From Gracilibacteraceae bacterium (GTDB lineage: Bacteria > Bacillota > Desulfitobacteriia > Desulfitobacteriales > Syntrophobotulaceae): a stretch of DNA of 64,000 bases. Where the stretch lies: NCBI GenBank assembly GCA_031266805.1, contig JAISAH010000102.1:32130-96129 (forward strand). Direction: 5' to 3'. Shown one piece after another: positions 63,386-64,000 of this stretch (within the stretch, counting starts at the first letter, position 1; the number at the start of each line of letters is the position of its first letter). The position numbers and the translations under genes were made by a program. The notes beneath the pieces were generated by a model. The model was not told where the DNA came from. It was given only the letters and a program-made list of their open reading frames with translations, and searched no databases.

Positions 63386-63584
63386 CTAATCCAGCTTCAT
63401 CGTTTCCGATAGAATGATGAAAGAAAATGGCAGAAAAGAGAGCTTCGCAGCCAGACTCTTGACGAAGGCGACCGCAAGAAGGCCCTTGACGGTCGCCAGC
63501 AGCATGAAGAGTAATGTCATACTCAAGGCTCGGTCGGACGAAAAAACAGGTGACGATCGCGGCGATTGCGGACAACGCAAACAC
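63386..63584 (-). pseudogene. Probable frameshifted remnant of a membrane protein
   Basis: Two overlapping minus-strand frames each carry half of a hydrophobic protein: FALSAIAAIVTCFFVRPS in one, and LSMTLLFMLLATVKGLLAVAFV continuing to SFIILSETMKLD and a stop in the other. They would join into a plausible C-terminal membrane part if a frameshift near 63535 were removed. The parent family is not recognised. Confidence 0.4.
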
Positions 63585-63629
63585 CGGCTGCTTTTTGCAT
63601 TCGGCGGCTAGATTTCGATATGGCGGCAG

Positions 63630-63956
63630 CTACTCCTTTCTGCGGCTGATATTCCACAGTCTGTCGTAGAACGACAGCACGGCAAAAGCAGATTCTCCAG
63701 AGGCGCCCGGGCCTTTTGCCAATTTTTGGAAAACGCTTGTTTCAATGCTTGAAGCCAGATGGTGGATCTCGACCACGGTGCGCATATATTCCGGACTGAC
63801 CACTTCCTTGAGGCATGCGGTGAAGTCGCGCCGGGCGTCAGGCAGGGTGTACTTATAGTTGTAGCAGCATTTCTTGCAGAAAATGTTACAGTTCAGAGGG
63901 GTATTTGGGAGCGACTTCCAGCCGGCAAGATGCCGGCGTTCCCAAATCAACGACAA
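63630..63956 (-). CDS. Unrecognised ORF, probably a C-terminal remnant
   Basis: The 108-residue frame ends EIHHLASSIETSVFQKLAKG ... WNISRRKE, which reads like normal protein. The first ~35 residues are encoded by a hairpin repeat and a cysteine-rich stretch (NIFCKKCCYNYK), and the start is a TTG without a ribosome site. It is more likely the tail of a broken gene than an intact one. The 627-bp stretch from 63374 to 64000 holds no other supported gene. Confidence 0.3.
   Translation of the reverse strand: MSLIWERRHLAGWKSLPNTPLNCNIFCKKCCYNYKYTLPDARRDFTACLKEVVSPEYMRTVVEIHHLASSIETSVFQKLAKGPGASGESAFAVLSFYDRLWNISRRKE
63904..63946. repeat. REP-like hairpin element
   Basis: GCCGGC-AAGAT-GCCGGC (63921-63937) is nested inside TTTGGGA ... 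TCCCAAA (63904-63946). It resembles common dispersed intergenic repeats and, like those at 12.9 and 14.0 kb, marks a region of decayed or accessory sequence. Confidence 0.6.
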
Positions 63957-64000
63957 GATTAAGAATGAAACCGCCAGCGCGGTGGTATTTTAGGTTTACA

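Overview
The window looks like a chromosomal segment of a moderately GC-rich anaerobic member of the Bacillota, in the range of the Clostridia or Negativicutes; I cannot name a genus. Pointers to this are a pyruvate formate-lyase, an IspH-ribosomal S1 fusion, a surface protein anchored by cell-wall-binding-2 repeats, a HutP-family protein, many Shine-Dalgarno-led GTG and TTG starts, and flavoprotein-linked acyl-CoA chemistry. TatC/TatA, a menaquinone methyltransferase (MenG) and a long-chain prenyl synthase suggest some respiratory capacity. I found no rRNA, tRNA, CRISPR array, phage or intact insertion sequence.

Layout. 1-5.8 kb (minus): the 3'-truncated pyruvate formate-lyase, glutamate racemase, and a hybrid sensor kinase with two receiver domains. 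6.1-12.7 kb (plus): one giant surface protein with three cell-wall-binding repeats and about 17 copies of a 85-110 residue repeat. 12.7-14.3 kb: a small accessory island with dispersed hairpin repeats, a BRO-N (phage antirepressor-like) gene and a 71-residue orphan. 14.5-18.1 kb (plus): a KhtT/KhtU-like K+/H+ antiporter followed by a cyclic-nucleotide-binding/zinc-ribbon/TPR protein and a C39-like cysteine-protease-fold protein. 18.1-29.3 kb (minus): valS with a consensus promoter, then a catabolic operon (GntP permease, CoA-transferase, acyl-CoA dehydrogenase, MaoC hydratase, FixAB-type ETF, crotonase) that ends with its own probable sigma-54 activator and begins at a good -24/-12 promoter.

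29.6-43.7 kb (plus): a long housekeeping run with tightly spaced or overlapping genes: glycosyltransferase-TPR, thiE, HAD phosphatase, thiD, menG, hutP, cmk, plsC, ispH-rpsA fusion, ftsW/rodA, a DUF512 radical-SAM-like protein, a HelD-type helicase and a small membrane/zinc-ribbon protein. 43.8-52.3 kb (plus): leuC-leuD-leuB-proC-proB, a prenyl-synthase-like protein that lacks the catalytic Asp motifs, tatC-tatA, an intact prenyl synthase and a Crp/Fnr regulator. leuA and proA are not in the window.

52.3-63.4 kb is a transport and hydrolase locus. One minus-strand operon carries an M24-fold hydrolase, TRAP dctP-Q-M, a second M24-fold hydrolase and an MFS permease. A second TRAP set (dctP-Q-M) has its own promoter and terminator and is divergent from a LysR regulator. 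Both M24 proteins have lost the usual di-metal ligands, so they look creatinase/ectoine-hydrolase-like rather than aminopeptidases. The last 600 bp holds only broken or unrecognised coding remnants and a hairpin repeat.

Many ORF-track starts are too far upstream. Starts were moved where a ribosome binding site, a promoter or the family length decided it, as explained per gene.
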